DNA from: Atrichornis clamosus
Lineage: Eukaryota > Chordata > Aves > Passeriformes > Menuridae
Direction: 5' to 3'
NCBI GenBank assembly: GCA_013400975.1
Contig: WBMZ01010267.1
Coordinates: 31,633-95,632 of the forward strand
Length of the DNA: 64,000 nucleotides
The number at the start of each line of letters is the position of its first letter. The stretch's first letter is position 1. The notes under the pieces were generated by a model, which worked only from the letters and a program-made list of their open reading frames with translations, ran no database searches and was not told the DNA's origin. Positions 12,291 to 24,369 of this stretch are shown one piece after another. A program made the translations under genes and the position numbers.

Positions 12291-15071
12291 AGCGTGGGCT
12301 TGGAGCGAAGCCCCTGAGCTGCTCCTGCCCCTGCTGTCCCTGCTCCTGCGGTGCCCGGGGCTCATCCCTCCCCCAGCTGTGCCCAATGATGTTCCAAGCA
12401 GCGAATCCCATTCCTTCAACCCCCCCGGGCTGTGCCCCGGCCCCGGGAGCAGCCCCTCCCTGGCGAGGGCAGGGGGTGTGGGGGTGTGGCTGCAGCCTGG
12501 CCGGGTGCCCCCTTCCCCGTGCTGGGAATCCCGGGAGCCCGGTGCCCACATCCTTTGTTTGGTGGCTGTGGAGACAGCGGGGGATGTGAGGAAGGCGTTT
12601 GGCAGGGGCTGGGGGCTGGCAGCTCATCCCACACCCTGCCCTGCACACGCCGACCCTTGGGCTGCAGGATGGGACCTTTCCCTGCGCTCCTGCCCTGCTC
12701 CAGCATCCCTGGGCAGCCACCCTGCAGTGGGAAGAGGTCCCACGTGTGTCTAGCACGGACAGGCGGCCGCCCTCTGCTTGGGCGGGCAGGAGTGGGTGGG
12801 GAGGCAGGAAAACCCTTCCCTGCAGCGGACTGGAGTTTGGAGCTGTTCCTTCGCCCGCTCTCGGAGCTCCTCCGCTCACCTCCGGAGCTTTAGGATCGCT
12901 GCTGCTCCACCTAATACTTGGAAAAGCAGCTTTTTGGGGTGACGTGGGGCTGTGACAGCTCCCTGTGCCGGCTGTGCCAGACCCCCGGAGCCGGCGGGGA
13001 GGGATTTATCCCGGAGTGCCCGAGCTGCGGTGGGGGATCTGCTTCAAGCTGCTGCCGCCGGGTTTCCTCCCTGCTCTGTGCCCCTCGCTGCGCACAATCC
13101 ATGGGCTGGGCTGCGCACATCCCGCGGGGAAGGCGACGGGTTCTCCTGGAAACGTGCCCTGCAGCCGCGGCGCTGGAGAGGGAACACGGGAACATCGAAG
13201 TTTTACTGGGAGCCGCACGCTCCTGGCGCGGGCCCCCGGCTCCGGGAGGAGCTGCGGGAAGTTATCCAAGCCTGCAGCATCCCCTGCTGGCTGTCGCTTC
13301 CCGGGCTCCTCGTGGATAAGTGGAATCCTGCCCGTTTCCTGGTGGGAGAGGGCTCCGCTGCCGGCAGCTCCACTGATGGGGCGCTGGCAGGACAAGAAGC
13401 GGGTGCTGCCTGCTCCTGGCTCTCCCAGGGCCGGTGGGCAGCAGGAAAAGGGTCTGCATTCCTGGGAATGCCACTCCCTTTGCTGCGCTCCATCCAGCAC
13501 TCAGGCCCCTCCGTGAGAGATCTCCCAGCAGGGAGGTCAGAGGAGGGGGTGTCCCTTCCCTTCTCCTCCTTTCCGTGGGCTCTTCCTGATCCCACTGGAG
13601 CACTCCCCTCCTCCCGAGGCCTTTCCCAGGCCCCATTTTTGCTGGGGGTGTTTCCTTTCCAGGGACGTGCTGGAGTTTTCCTCTTTTCACCCTCCCCTGA
13701 AGCTCAGGGGGGGCTTTGCTCCCCTGCCCTGGGGGTCTGGGTGCCCCCAGTGTGCAACTGGGAGCGCCGTGGCTGGCACTGGTGTGGCTGGCACAGAACC
13801 GGTCACTCCGGGGCGCAGGTGTGAGTTCTGGTCGTGGGGCTGACGCGTGGGAGAGGTGAAGTGAGATTTGGGGTGTAACTCTGCCCCGTTCCCAGGGCTG
13901 GGAACAGGGAGAGGTGTCCGTGGATCCGGGGGCAAAGCTGCTGCTCCCTGGCTGGGAGGAGGTGGCCCAGAGCTGTCGGGCGTCAGCACCTTCATATTCT
14001 GCTCCCTGGAGCAGCCCTGGCTGAATGAAAATACTGAAAATACTGAGAATACTGAATAGAGTCAACGTAGTGAATATATTGAATATTGCAGCCAGCACTC
14101 CCTCTGCCTGCAGCCTGGGGAAGGGATGCTCCTGCTGGGATGTCTCCCCTCGGCCCAGGGATGTGCTGGGCGTTCCTGCCTCCCTTTGCTCCTTGAGTGC
14201 CTGGGGGTCAGGAATTGAGGTGTTTTCGTGAGGTGCCTCCTCTTTATGCTCTCCACGCGCCCGGTTCTCTGTCGTGATGACTTTTCTCACTAATTGGGCT
14301 CTGCTGATGTGGTCTGGGGACCCTGGCAGCGCCTCAGCCCCAGCCAGTGCTGCTTTTCCCACTTGGAGCCACCCCGTTGCTGAGGGATGTCACTCATTGT
14401 CTGGAAGCTCTCTGGTGACAGCTGCTTTCCCGCTGGGAAGGTATCCAGAGTGCCAGGGGTACATCCTAATTTTAGCCTGCCGGGCGTCTGCCGCAGGAAT
14501 GTGCCGTGGGTTTGTTTCCTCGCCCTTTTCTGCCCGTTTTTCCTATTCCCACCCACCACGTTGCTCATATCCGTGAGGAATTCTGCAGTGCCAGCTGATC
14601 CCCGCAGAGGAACCGGTTGCCAGCAGCTGGCAGAGCAAGGGGGGGGGGTGTTTTTGGGAGAGGTTTGGCAGAAGGGATGTCTGAACTCCGCACAGGGGGA
14701 GGCTAAAGGCTTGGACCAGTCACTCCCAGTTACTCCAGTAGCCAGGCCAGGCTCTTTCTCTGGTGGAGAGAGTTGATGCTGTCTTGGGGGGAACAGTAAT
14801 CACCAGGAAAAGAAAAAAAATAAAATTCCGGGCGGGTTGAAAGGTTTGAAAGCTCTGTTTGTCCCCTCCTCCTGCGGCTCTGACACCCGTGCGGGTCACT
14901 GGAGGTGCCCTGGGCAGCCCGGCGCTGTCGCTGGAGGTGCTGCGGGCTCTGCCCTCATCCCTCTGGAGTTTGCTGCCGCTCGGACGCAGCTCCCGGCAGC
15001 AGGAATGGGCTGGGAAGGGCGGCAGGTGGCGGTGTGAGCCCGCGGAGGAGCCGCAGCCCGGGGCGCGTCGG

Positions 15072-15127
15072 GCCGGGGCTGCGGGGCTGCGGGGCTGCGG
15101 GGCTGCGGGGCTGCGGGGCTGCGGGGC
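15072..15127. repeat. 8-bp GC-rich tandem repeat
   Basis: About six copies of GGGGCTGC in a row sit inside a CpG-rich stretch (about 14860-15330). Its clean periodicity suggests recent slippage. Confidence 0.85.
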
Positions 15128-16059
15128 GGCCTCACCCCCTGCCGGAGCATCGGGAGGGTGCAGGGGACACACTCTGGGGGGCTTTGTTCCCAGCAGCGCC
15201 CCGCTTTGCCTCTCTCCTGGCTGCCGTTCCCAGCGCCGCTCCCGAGCGGGAGGCCCGGTGCTCCCGGGGAGGAGGGAGGCGGTGCCTGCTCGGGCTGCGA
15301 AATCCCTCACTTCCACGCCTTGCCCTGCAAAATCCTCCTGGGCTCTGGGTTCCAGCCGGGAATGCGGGGTTCCAGGGGGTCCCAGGTCGGCCCAGCACTC
15401 CGTGTGAGCCGTCCCCAGGGCTTTGGGAAGGCAGAGGGGACAGGGATGCGCAGTGGGACAGCGGGAATTGTGTGGCTTTGGCACGGAGAGGCTTCACCTC
15501 CCTCGGGTGGCTTTTCCTTCGCTCTGTGCCCGCTTTGGGGCAGCAGTTTGTCCTTCCAGACCCCGAGTTCTGCGTGCAAACCTGGCTTTGATTTTTCTGC
15601 TTTAAGGGGCGAGGCAGAGCCATCGTAACCCCCCCCCCGTCACGGCTGGGTGGGAGAGGGGTGGGATTTGGGGGGTGCTCGGGGTGGGGAGGGGACATGG
15701 GTGACAGAAGGGCAGTGGCAATTCCACAGGAGGAAGTAGCTGGGAGAGGAGGACCTGGAGGCCACCTGTGGCCCACTCCATGCTGGGGCATCCCTGAGCA
15801 CCTCTGGAAGAGGCTGCGTGGTCCAGGAAGGATCTGCTCCCAGACAAAGTTGTTCCGGGGGCCAATCCCCTCCTTCCCAAGGGGCAGCCCTTCCCCAGCA
15901 CCGTCTGGAATGGCTGGAATGGTGCGAATTACCACCCCGTTCCCTCCACACGCCGGCCTGGCCACCCCAGCCCTGCGTCCCACACCCGCTCCCTCCTCTC
16001 CCCGGGAGAAGCTTTAAAAGCTCTTTATTTCCAAGCGCTGCTCAGCGGGAGTCAAGCTG

Positions 16060-16430
16060 GGTCCTGCCAAGTGTTAAATGAAATAATTAAAATCCCCACT
16101 TTCTCCCCCTCCTGCTCGTTCCTCGGTGATGTTGGTAATTAGCCCGTAAAGCTGCGGGAGGGGATGGGGAAGGGGGAACGAGCAAACGCCTTCTGCAGGC
16201 TCCCTCCGCCTCCTCCTCCTCCTCCTCCTCCTCCTCTCCCTTCCCAGAGGAAGCACAAAATGGCTCTCCAGGCACTGGGTGCTGTCAGATAAATCCCAAT
16301 TAGCTCCCTGCCAAACAGGATTAGCAGGAAGGGAGCCAGGTGGGGAATCAGCCTGGCAACAGCAGGAGCTGGGGGCTCCGGCTCGGTGAGGAGGAGATGA
16401 CTGACAGCTGTCAGTCAGCTCCCAAAGTAG
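16060..16430. promoter_or_regulatory. Candidate enhancer block with palindromic E-box
   Basis: A low-repeat block with TAATTA-type and GATA-type motifs (AAATAATTAAAATCC, GGTAATTAGCCC, AGATAAATCCCAATTAGC) ends at the perfect 20-bp palindrome TGACTGACAGCTGTCAGTCA (16398-16417). The palindrome centre is CAGCTG, a bHLH E-box, flanked on each side by TGACAG/CTGTCA, the core recognised by MEIS/TGIF homeodomains. A (CCT)n tract interrupts the block. Function is inferred from motifs only. Confidence 0.35.
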
Positions 16431-16946
16431 CTCCAATTTTGGCTGTTTCAGGCTGGGAGCTGGAATCTGGGAGGCAGGAACGGGGAGGGGAAGGAAATGA
16501 AGCTGAGGCTGCTGCTGCTGCTGTTGCTTCCCAAGGAATTGATCCCACGAGATGCCCGCGAGCCCCCCAGCCTGAGGGCGGTGTGTGAGGGTCCTGCTGC
16601 TCCCAGCGCCCGTGGAGCTGTGTCTCCTGCCAGCTCCGTGCTCCGGGAACAGCAGGATAAGCCCACCCTGCTGCCCTGCTCCTCCTGCCCGTCTGTTTTG
16701 GCACCGGCTGCCAAAGCCCGGGAATAAAACCCGTCGACGGCACCAGCTTTAAACTGGCCACACGGAGCCCTCCGTGCATGGAACACTTCCAGTGAAAAAA
16801 ATCTGGGCAGCGGGGGGATGTGGATTAGCTCGGGGATGGTGTTTTCTTGCCGGGAGCAGGGAGGAGCAGCTGGGTGTGAGGGTGTTCAGTCGTGCCTTGT
16901 CCCTCCCTCTCCTCTCCGGGCAGACCTGGGCGCTTCCTGCCTCCTG

Positions 16947-17042
16947 CTGCCCCCTGGACACCTGGCTGCCCCCTGGACACCTGGCTGTCCCCTGGACACC
17001 TGGCTGCCCCCTGGACACCTGGCTGTCCCCTGGACACCTGCA
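16947..17042. repeat. 19-bp minisatellite, about 5 units
   Basis: Units TGCCCCCTGGACACCTGGC and TGTCCCCTGGACACCTGGC alternate, with starts 19 bp apart. Confidence 0.9.
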
Positions 17043-18043
17043 TCCCTGGCCAGGCTGCTCCCAGGCCTGAGGAGGAGGAGGAGGAGGAGGAAGGGGAGAA
17101 AGGCTGGTGGTGCATGATGGGGATGATGGGTGGTGGGTGGGCTGCTCTGGACCTCGGCCTGGCTGAGGGATGAGGGATGAATCCCCTCTGGATGGGCTCT
17201 TCCATCCAGACTGAGAGGAATGTACAGGAACAGGGCAGGCAAAGCTCCTTGGGTGCCTGGATTCACTTCCCAGCTGCCCACTCTGCCCGGGGGTGGCTTT
17301 TGGGTGCTTTTTTTTTCCCTTTCCCGAGTCTTGCTGGATTTTCCTGCCTGGTCCTTCCTTCCCCAAGGACACAACTGCAGTGTCCAGAGCGTGAAGGGAA
17401 GGGCTGAATGCTCCTGGTTGGCAGAGTGGCACGTGGGGTGTCCCTGCTCTCGCGGGCACCGCGGGGCGTGGAGAGGCTGCGGCAGCTGCTCTGGGGGTCT
17501 CAAGGGACACCGAGAGGCAGAAGTGCCACCCCCATGGATGGACCAGGCGAGGGCGGCGTCTCCCCAGGGCAAATGGCTCTCCTGATTCTAAAATCCCATC
17601 CCAAACCCTCGCAAGGGGCACGGGCACGAGTGTTTGTCTCTCCCAGGAGGATGAGGAGCCGATCAGCCCGCGCTGGAGCCTGAACCTGCCTCCTGCGGGA
17701 CACAAAGGCTGTTCAGATCCCACGCAGGGCTGCCCCTAACGTGGCCCCCAAATGGCTGGAGGGGACTGAGCCCCGCAGACCTGGGAAGAAAGGGAGGCCT
17801 GTGCCGTGGCTGATTTGCATGTGAAAACGGGCACGCAGGAGGATGCAAATGCCCTCGCTTCCCTTTGGGGAATATTTCAAGGCCAAGCCTTCGGCCTGAG
17901 CCTGGATTGCTGGGGGAGCAGTGGCTCTGGAGCCCGGGGGGGAAGCGTGTGGAGCAGGCCGGGAGGGAAAAGGGATGGTTCTGGATCGTGGCAGCACCTG
18001 GTGAAGGCATCAGGCAGGAATCTGGCACCTGTGTCCCGGGAAG

Positions 18044-18428
18044 AGTGGAAGGATGGAAGAGCTGACAGTGGAAGGATGCAGGAACAGGAAATGGAAGGAT
18101 GCAGGAGTAGGCAGGGAAGGATGCAGGAGCTGGGAGGGAAGGATGCAGGAATAGGCAGGGAAGGATGGAGGAGCAGGCAGGGAAGGATGCAGGAGGTGGC
18201 AGGGAAGGATGCAGGAACAGGCAGGGAAGGACACAGGAACAGGCAGGGAAGGATGACAGGCAGGGAAGGATGGAACACAGGAACAGGCAGGGAAGGATCC
18301 AGGAGCTGGCACTGGAACTGGAAGGATGCAGGAACAGGCAGGGAAGGATGGAGGAGCAGGCTGGGAAGGATGCAGGAGCTGGCAGGGAAGGATGCAGGAG
18401 CTGGCACTGGAAGGACGCAGGACCAGGC
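18044..18428. repeat. 22-bp minisatellite, about 17 units
   Basis: Units of the type GGAAGGATGCAGGAACAGGC plus AG recur at 22-bp spacing with GGAGCTGG, GAGTAGG and GGAGGAGC variants and a few indels. Open frames on both strands across it are repeat artefacts. Confidence 0.9.
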
Positions 18429-20379
18429 TAAGCTGGCTACACACAAGTGGAGGAGAGGGGCAGAGCACTCTGCTCACTTTTCTGGGGAAGATCTTGGCTT
18501 CTTGAGTGATGCTCCAGCACTTCCCAAGGGGCTGTGGTGGCCGGGGAGTGTTCTGGAGATGGGGCAGTGGCGACAGGGACCTGAGTTCATGCTTTGAAGG
18601 AAAAACGCTGTGTTGGAGGGTGTGGGGCTCCATCCTCTCCCTGGCACAGGGCTTTGATCCTGGGGGGGCTCCCCAGCAGGAAGGGATGGCTTGGCAGAGG
18701 GTTTCCTGCTGAGCCCTCGGAGCTCTTGGGTTCGCTGAGGCTCTTCACGGCCTTTGTGTGTCTGAGGAGAACATCACCAGGGCTGCCCATCCTTCTGCAT
18801 TCCTGCTGGGACGCGGGGCCATCCCTGCTCCTGGCAGGGTGCTTGGGATGCAGCCCGTGCCTGGCAGCAGGCTGGGATCGGTGGGAGCATGTCCCCAGGA
18901 AGGAGAGGGAGCGATGCAGGTTTGAAGAGGAGCAACCTCATGGATTTCCTTCCTCTTTTCTCTGTTTTTCTTCCCTGTAACTGCACCTTGGGACGCCCGG
19001 GATGCTCCCAGCCCGCCGGGAGGAGCCGTGTGGCTCCGTGGTGTGGCTGTAGGGCAAATCCTGCCAATCCCACACAGAAACCCCCGAGACCTGCAGGCTC
19101 CTGGTGCCTGGGGTGCCGGGCTGAAGGACCACCCAGTCCCCTGCACGTCTCCCCGTGGGAGGGGAGGGTGGGTGGATTCTTCGGTGTTGGTGTCCCTCGG
19201 GCTCCAGGCCGATTGCCAAGGCGAGGGAAGCAGGGAGGGATGGGAGGGGAGCCTGCCCCCTCCCTGGCAAGGGTCATTCTCCCGAGGTGTTGCCTTTTGG
19301 AGGAGCGGGCAGCAGGAATGCTGCGGCGCAGTGGGAATTCTGAGCGGCCCCCACAGCTGGAGCTGCTGCCAGGCCAACCTCGATGGAGCCACGGCACCCA
19401 AACGTCCCAGCGGGAGAGGAGAAGCTCCTGGATCCGGGTGGTGGCTGCTGGCAGTGCCCAGGGGGAAGCTGAGCTTCCCTGCCTGGTTGATGCTGAGCAC
19501 GTGGAATCGGGAGGAACATAAAATCAGCTTCTCTGCGAGGAGCTTCCCAGTTTGACCACACTGGGAGTCCCCCCTGCCGTGTCCACGTGTCCACGGCGTT
19601 CATCTTGTCCTCGGAGGTGTTTGAGGGTCCTTCCCTGCCTTGCACGGGCTCAGCTGGGTGCAGGCAGCCCCTCTGCAGCACCCGAGGGATGGGGGAGACC
19701 CCAAGGGTCCTCCTGACCCGTGGCTTGGATGAGAAATCACCTCTGGAATGGCAGGGCGGGGTGTGGCCAGCCCAGGCTGTGTCCAGGTGTCTCTGTGACC
19801 CGAGGACCTTCCTCCTGAGGGGTTTTCCTGCAGTGTCCAGAGCTGCTGCCTTCCTCCCTGGTGAGGAAGAGCTCGGCCTGTGGTGGCTTAGAAATGAGAC
19901 GTCAGGTCGTGGTGCCCTAAATGTGGGGTACCAGTGGCAGGGCAGCGACTTGCTGGGCACTGCGTGTTTGTGTTTTGCCAGGAATGTTGTCCAGGACTCC
20001 TGTCCAGAGCCTCCACCTGGAGCGAGAGCAGGAGGGAGGTCCTGGCAGCCTGGACTTGTGGTGTGGGCACCAGGAGTCCCTGCCCGGGGCTGCAGCAGCG
20101 CTCTCACCCCGCTCTTGGACCTTCACTCAAGGCTCTTGGTCCTGACCCCTCCCTGGCTTTCAGCCCAGCTCTCCTGGTGGCACCTTTCCCGTCCTTTCCC
20201 GTCCTTTCCCGACCTTCCCCATGGTGCCCAAGGGAAGCGGGAGGCGGGCAGGAGCACCCAGGGAAGGAGCAGCTCCAGAGCACGCAGTGGGGTCCTGCTC
20301 CTGCTCCCCAGCTGCTTGGGGGGGGGGGGGGCTGTGCCCCCCCCGCCACAACAGATGCCCTAAAAAATAATAACCGGGG

Positions 20380-22069
20380 CTTCTCCCGCTCCTCGCGCGG
20401 CTCTGCTGCCCCCGGGGGTCTCTCTCTCCGGGGGCGATGCTGGGGGAGGCCTGAGCGGTTTCTCCGCCTCTCAGCATCTCGAGTGGGCGGAAGGGCTGGG
20501 GCGGGGAGATGCGCTCCCACCCCCTCCCACCCTTCCCGGCTCATCCCGGGGGGCTGCCGGGGGGTCGGGAGGTACCCGGCGAGGCGGAGCCCCGTCCCCC
20601 CGCCCTGCCCTGCCCCTGCGTCCCGGGGGAGCGGGTCCTGCGCGACCCCCGCCACCCCCCGCTCTTTGTCTGCGCCGCGCCCCTGCGCCCCCGCTCCCCT
20701 TTGTTGGCCGCCGAGCGCTCGGAGGGGCTCGCTGTGCCCCCCCCTCGCCGGGGTCGAGCCGAGGGGCGGGCGGAGGGAGGGATGGAGGGAGGGGGGACAC
20801 GGGCGGGGAAGCTCCGGGGCGTGGGGCGGGCGCTCCGGGCTCGCTCCGCGCCGCTCCGTTGTCTGATGCTGCGCGGCCCCTTCCCCGCGCGTGGGGCGGA
20901 CGGCGACCACCGGGATTAGGGACCCACCCTCTCATCCACCCATTCACCCACCCCCGCACCCAGCCAGGCAGGGCAGCCGCCGCTCCCGTCGCTCCCCACA
21001 CGCCTCTCCATGCCGGGCTCCGCGCGGAGCTGGAACCTCTCCGGGAAGGACTGGCATGTCCCAGCGGCGTGAGGAGGGGAGCTGGCCCCCTCCGGGGAGC
21101 GTGCCCGTGCCGAGGGGGTCAAGCCGGGCCCCTTCCCGCTCGCCAGAAGGTTGGGAAGGTGCTGGAGAGGCGGCGGTGGGCTCGGCTGGGCAGGGTCGGC
21201 GAGGGAGCGCTGAGCCCGGGAGGAGCGGGGATGGATCTGCCGCGGCCGTGAACGGAGCCTTGGAGTGGCAGCGGGAGCCTCTGCCTTCGGCTGGACCCTG
21301 GGACAACTGAGCAGCGCCTTGGGCTGCTCCCGGAACCTTGGGCTGCTCCCGGAACCTTGGGCTGCCCCCTGGATCTTGGCTGCTCCCGGCTGCGAGGACC
21401 CGCGGAGGGTCAGAGGCTGCCGAAGCTGCCCCGGAGGAGCCGCGTGGACGGCGGGGGAAGCTCCGTGCTCCCGGAGCGAGGCCGGGGCGGATCTGAGCGC
21501 TGAGAGGCGGCTGCTGGGGGGGATCAGGCCTCCCTTTCCCAGCCCCTCCCGGAGGATCCGGGTGTTCCGGACGCTGCGAGCCTGAGAGGGGTCCTATGGT
21601 GGCACCGTCCCTGCCCCAGCCCCGCTCCCGGGAGCCAGCGCGAGTCGGTGCCGCGGCAGCTCCCACCATTCCCGCTCCAGCAGCAGCTTGTCCCTGTTCT
21701 GGAGGGCTTGGCCACGGAACTTGAGCTCTCGGCGCCGGGGCTGTTGTTTGCCTTCCGCGGGCAGGTGCGGATTGACACCTTCCGGGCTGGGAGAGGGGAT
21801 TGCTGAGCACAGGACGGTGCCCACCCCTCTGGCGCGGGCCGGGAGCTGCCCCCAGGGCTGTGCCTCGGGGATGGCAGCCGTGGGGACAAACCCGCGCTCC
21901 TGAAGCTGCGCCCAGCCCGCCCTGCGCCGCTGCGAGCCGCGATGGGAACCTCCGGGAAAACTTAGGCTGCCGAAGACGACCGGGGAGAGGGGGAGAAAAG
22001 GGATCCATGTGAGCCTTTGGCCGCTCTTCCGTGGCTGGATGGACGCAGGGCTGGGTGTGAGGGCCGAGC
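20380..22069 (+). promoter_or_regulatory. AGRN: Candidate TM-agrin promoter and 5' UTR (CpG island)
   Basis: CG dinucleotides are very dense from about 20380 to 21600 (CTCCTCGCGCGGCTC, GCGCCGCGCCCCTGCGCC, CTCGCTCCGCGCCGCTCC), thinning toward the ATG at 22070. No splice acceptor that would define an upstream 5' UTR exon was obvious, so the 5' UTR is probably contiguous with the TM exon. An AT-rich patch CCCTAAAAAATAATAACC sits at its left edge (20358-20375). In mammals the SN/TM form has its own promoter within the LN intron, and this is the matching position. The transcription start is not determined. Confidence 0.5.
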
Positions 22070-22238
22070 ATGACAGCCTGCCAGTACCCCATGGCGCCGG
22101 GAGCCCTGGAGCGGGACCGGCTGTACCAGCACAAGGTGTCCTTGGTGGTGCGCTACTTCATGATCCCCTGCAACATCTGCCTCATCCTCCTGGCCACCTC
22201 CACGCTGGGATTTGCCGTGCTCCTCTTCCTCAATAACT
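22070..22238 (+). CDS. AGRN: AGRN TM-form first coding exon (type II membrane anchor)
   Basis: Encodes residues 1-56 plus the first base of codon 57 of transmembrane agrin. A short N-terminal segment with basic residues is followed by VSLVVRYF and a roughly 24-residue hydrophobic stretch (about residues 31-54: IPCNICLILLA, then TSTLGFAVLLFL). This stretch is closely similar to the TM-agrin signal anchor known from mouse and human. Positive charge on the N-terminal side predicts the N terminus inside the cell, as established for TM-agrin. The first ATG has A at -3; a second in-frame ATG at 22091 has G at +4 and would remove seven residues. The donor GTAGGT starts at 22239 and leaves phase 1, matching 23849. 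The cytoplasmic tail differs from what I recall of mammals. Confidence 0.95.
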
Positions 22239-23848
22239 GTAGGTGTCTGCGGGTGCGCGGGCAGCAGGGGAGGGCGAGGCCGGGGCCGGGCAGCCGGCGT
22301 GCCCGGGGCTCCCAGCGCTGCCAGCCAGGCTGCTCCCGGAGCTCGGGAGCTCCTCGCTGCCTGCTGCTGCCTGGGGACAATCCAGGGAGGTGACAGCTCT
22401 CTCCACAGCTCTGCCCCACTTTTCCCTGTCATGCTGTTGGCCCAGGAGCGCGGAGCGGAGCTGTGGAGGCGGGGGTGTGTGGGCAAGCACAGCTCCCACC
22501 TGCTCCTGCTGCCGGCTGTGCCAGCACCCTCCGTGTCCCATCCCAAAATCCCGTGTCCTGGTATGCTGCTGGGGCTCTCTGGGGGTGATGCTCCGGGGGG
22601 ACGCTGTCAGTGTGTTCGTGAGGGTCTCACTGAGGCAGGGATGGGCTCCTGGGAGTCCTGCCCTGGCCAAGGAATTCTGCTGCTCCCTCAGTCCGAGCAA
22701 ACTCGGACCTTGGAGCGCTACAAACGGGTGGGAGATGTCTCCAAAGCTGCTCCAGGATCCCTGCTCTCCTGCCCTGAGGGATCAGCGTGGGGTTGGGGTG
22801 AGATGGAGCAGTTTTCCCTGAGGTTTGGATGTAAATCTGATCCCGGCGGCAGCTGGGTAGATCCCACACTTGGGCGTGGAGACATCCAGGTATTTCTGGT
22901 GTGCTCTGTTACCTCCTGCCTGCACAGGTGCTCCCATTCCCAGCGCCTGGCTCTCCCTGTGCAGGAGTATTCCATCATTCCGTGGTGCCTTTGACCTCCC
23001 TGATGCTGGGAAGTGCCAAACACCTGCTGTGGGAAGAGCCTTTAGAGGGCAGGCAAATCCTCCAGCCTGGCTTTGGGATGCGCCGCTTCCCCCGAGGGAG
23101 GTGTGGTTGGGAAAAAACGCTGGAAAACACATGGATGCACTTAAAGAGACTGGCAGGAGCAGGGCCCAGGTGACGGAGCGTGGGAGTGGTGTTATCTCTG
23201 CCGTGGCCTGGCTCTGCTGCCCTGGGCAATCAGTAGAGAGCAGAGCCCAGTCTGACACTGGGCGTTTCCTGGTCGGGATGGGACGGATTTTGGAGCCTGA
23301 GTGGAGCTCAGCTCACCCCCTGCTGAACCAGAGGTTCCCCAAACGCAGAGGTGTGCCCCTTTTTTGGGACCTGTCACATCCATGCGAGTTTTCCCCTCCT
23401 GCTGCCCCAGGCTGCCCCTCTCTCCCACTTTTTGGAGGCTGCAGCATTCCCTGCCGTGTCCTGCTCATCCCGGGTGACCTGAGCCCGTGCCCAGGTGTGC
23501 GTGGGTGTGTTTGAGGTGGCCCACGGCAGGATTGGCATGCCAGCCTCGGGAGATGGGACGTGCCAGGCAAACCCCAGCCCTGCCAGGCACCGCGGGCTGC
23601 TCCCAGATCCCACGCCAGAGATGCTCCATCGATACCCGGGCTGTGCATCCAGGTTTTAGCGATCCTGGCTCCCGTTCCTGCCGCTCCCTGCTGGCTGCAG
23701 GACCTCCTGGGAGTCAGAACGCTTTGTGAGGGGCACAAGGAGGGAGGAAACGCCACCCCAAAAGCTGCTGGGGGGCTGGGGAGGAGGAGGAGGAGGAGCT
23801 GTGCCGAGGGAAGGTGCTGACAGCTCGGTGCTTTTTGTTCCCTTGCAG
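22239..23848 (+). other. AGRN intron, TM exon to common exon
   Basis: 1.6 kb from donor GTAGGT to acceptor CCCTTGCAG. It is moderately GC-rich and contains a (GGA)n tract near 23780-23797. I see no further exon, repeat array or recognisable transposon. Confidence 0.85.
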
Positions 23849-23896
23849 ACAAACCCAACAGTTACTTCACTCAGACGCCGCCGACGCCGCGAGATG
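23849..23896 (+). CDS. AGRN: AGRN common 48-bp exon (shared by LN and TM forms)
   Basis: Flanked by CCCTTGCAG and GTGAGTG. It reads (T or G)AC-KPNSYFTQTPPTPRD-G, giving Tyr at its first codon after the TM exon and Asp after the LN microexon. It is a short linker rich in Pro and Thr between the N-terminal module and FS1. The length of 48 bp equals that of the corresponding human exon as I recall it. Phase is 1 at both ends. Confidence 0.95.
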
Positions 23897-24369
23897 GTGA
23901 GTGCAGAGCTCGGCCCCTGTGCTCGGGGGGCGCCTGGGGGCAGGCCGAGCCTCTCCTGCTGCCCCCCAGCTGCCAGGGAAGCACAGCTCCCTGACCCGCG
24001 GATCCACGTGCGCAGCCCTCCGTGCCCGGAGCAGCCCTGCATCACCCCTTGCCCCTGCTGAGGGATGCGGGGTCATCCCTGGGGGGCGAGCAGGGAGGGC
24101 GGAGGGGTGTCCCTCACTGCTCCCTTGCTCCGCAGGGAGTTTCCTGGCTGGAAGTGGGGAAGGGCTGGAAAGGGTCCTTCCCTGGCAGAGCAAGCTGGGT
24201 TTCCTCGCATTTTCCCGGGGCCATCCTTGCCTGTGGGTTGCCTCTCCCCCGTGTACCCGCGGTGTCCTCAGCAGCACCTCACACCTCCTCTCTGAGCTCA
24301 CTAAAACCTGGTTTCACACGGGAGGAACTTTGGGGGGGTTTTTTTGAGGCTCTTATCAGCCCGTGGCTT

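Larger units (their letters stand above)
11361..22069 (+). other. LN-agrin intron between the microexon and the TM first exon
   Basis: No further coding exon was recognised. The segment contains a CR1 fragment, several short tandem repeats (8, 19 and 22 bp units), polypurine (GGA)n or (CCT)n tracts at about 16209-16237 and 17073-17092, a palindromic E-box (16398-16417), and from about 20380 a CpG-rich block that runs into the TM exon. Long antisense open frames (such as 13262-14362 and 20944-22134) lack family features and fit GC-rich chance ORFs. Confidence 0.75.

Noticed and set aside
13262..14362. 366-codon open frame on the minus strand
   Set aside because: Gly/Pro/Ala/Ser-rich composition, no domain, no family resemblance, several overlapping frames open on both strands; typical of GC-rich intron sequence.
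20944..22134. 396-codon minus-strand frame over the CpG island and TM exon
   Set aside because: Product of CG-rich composition; it overlaps the well-supported TM exon on the other strand.
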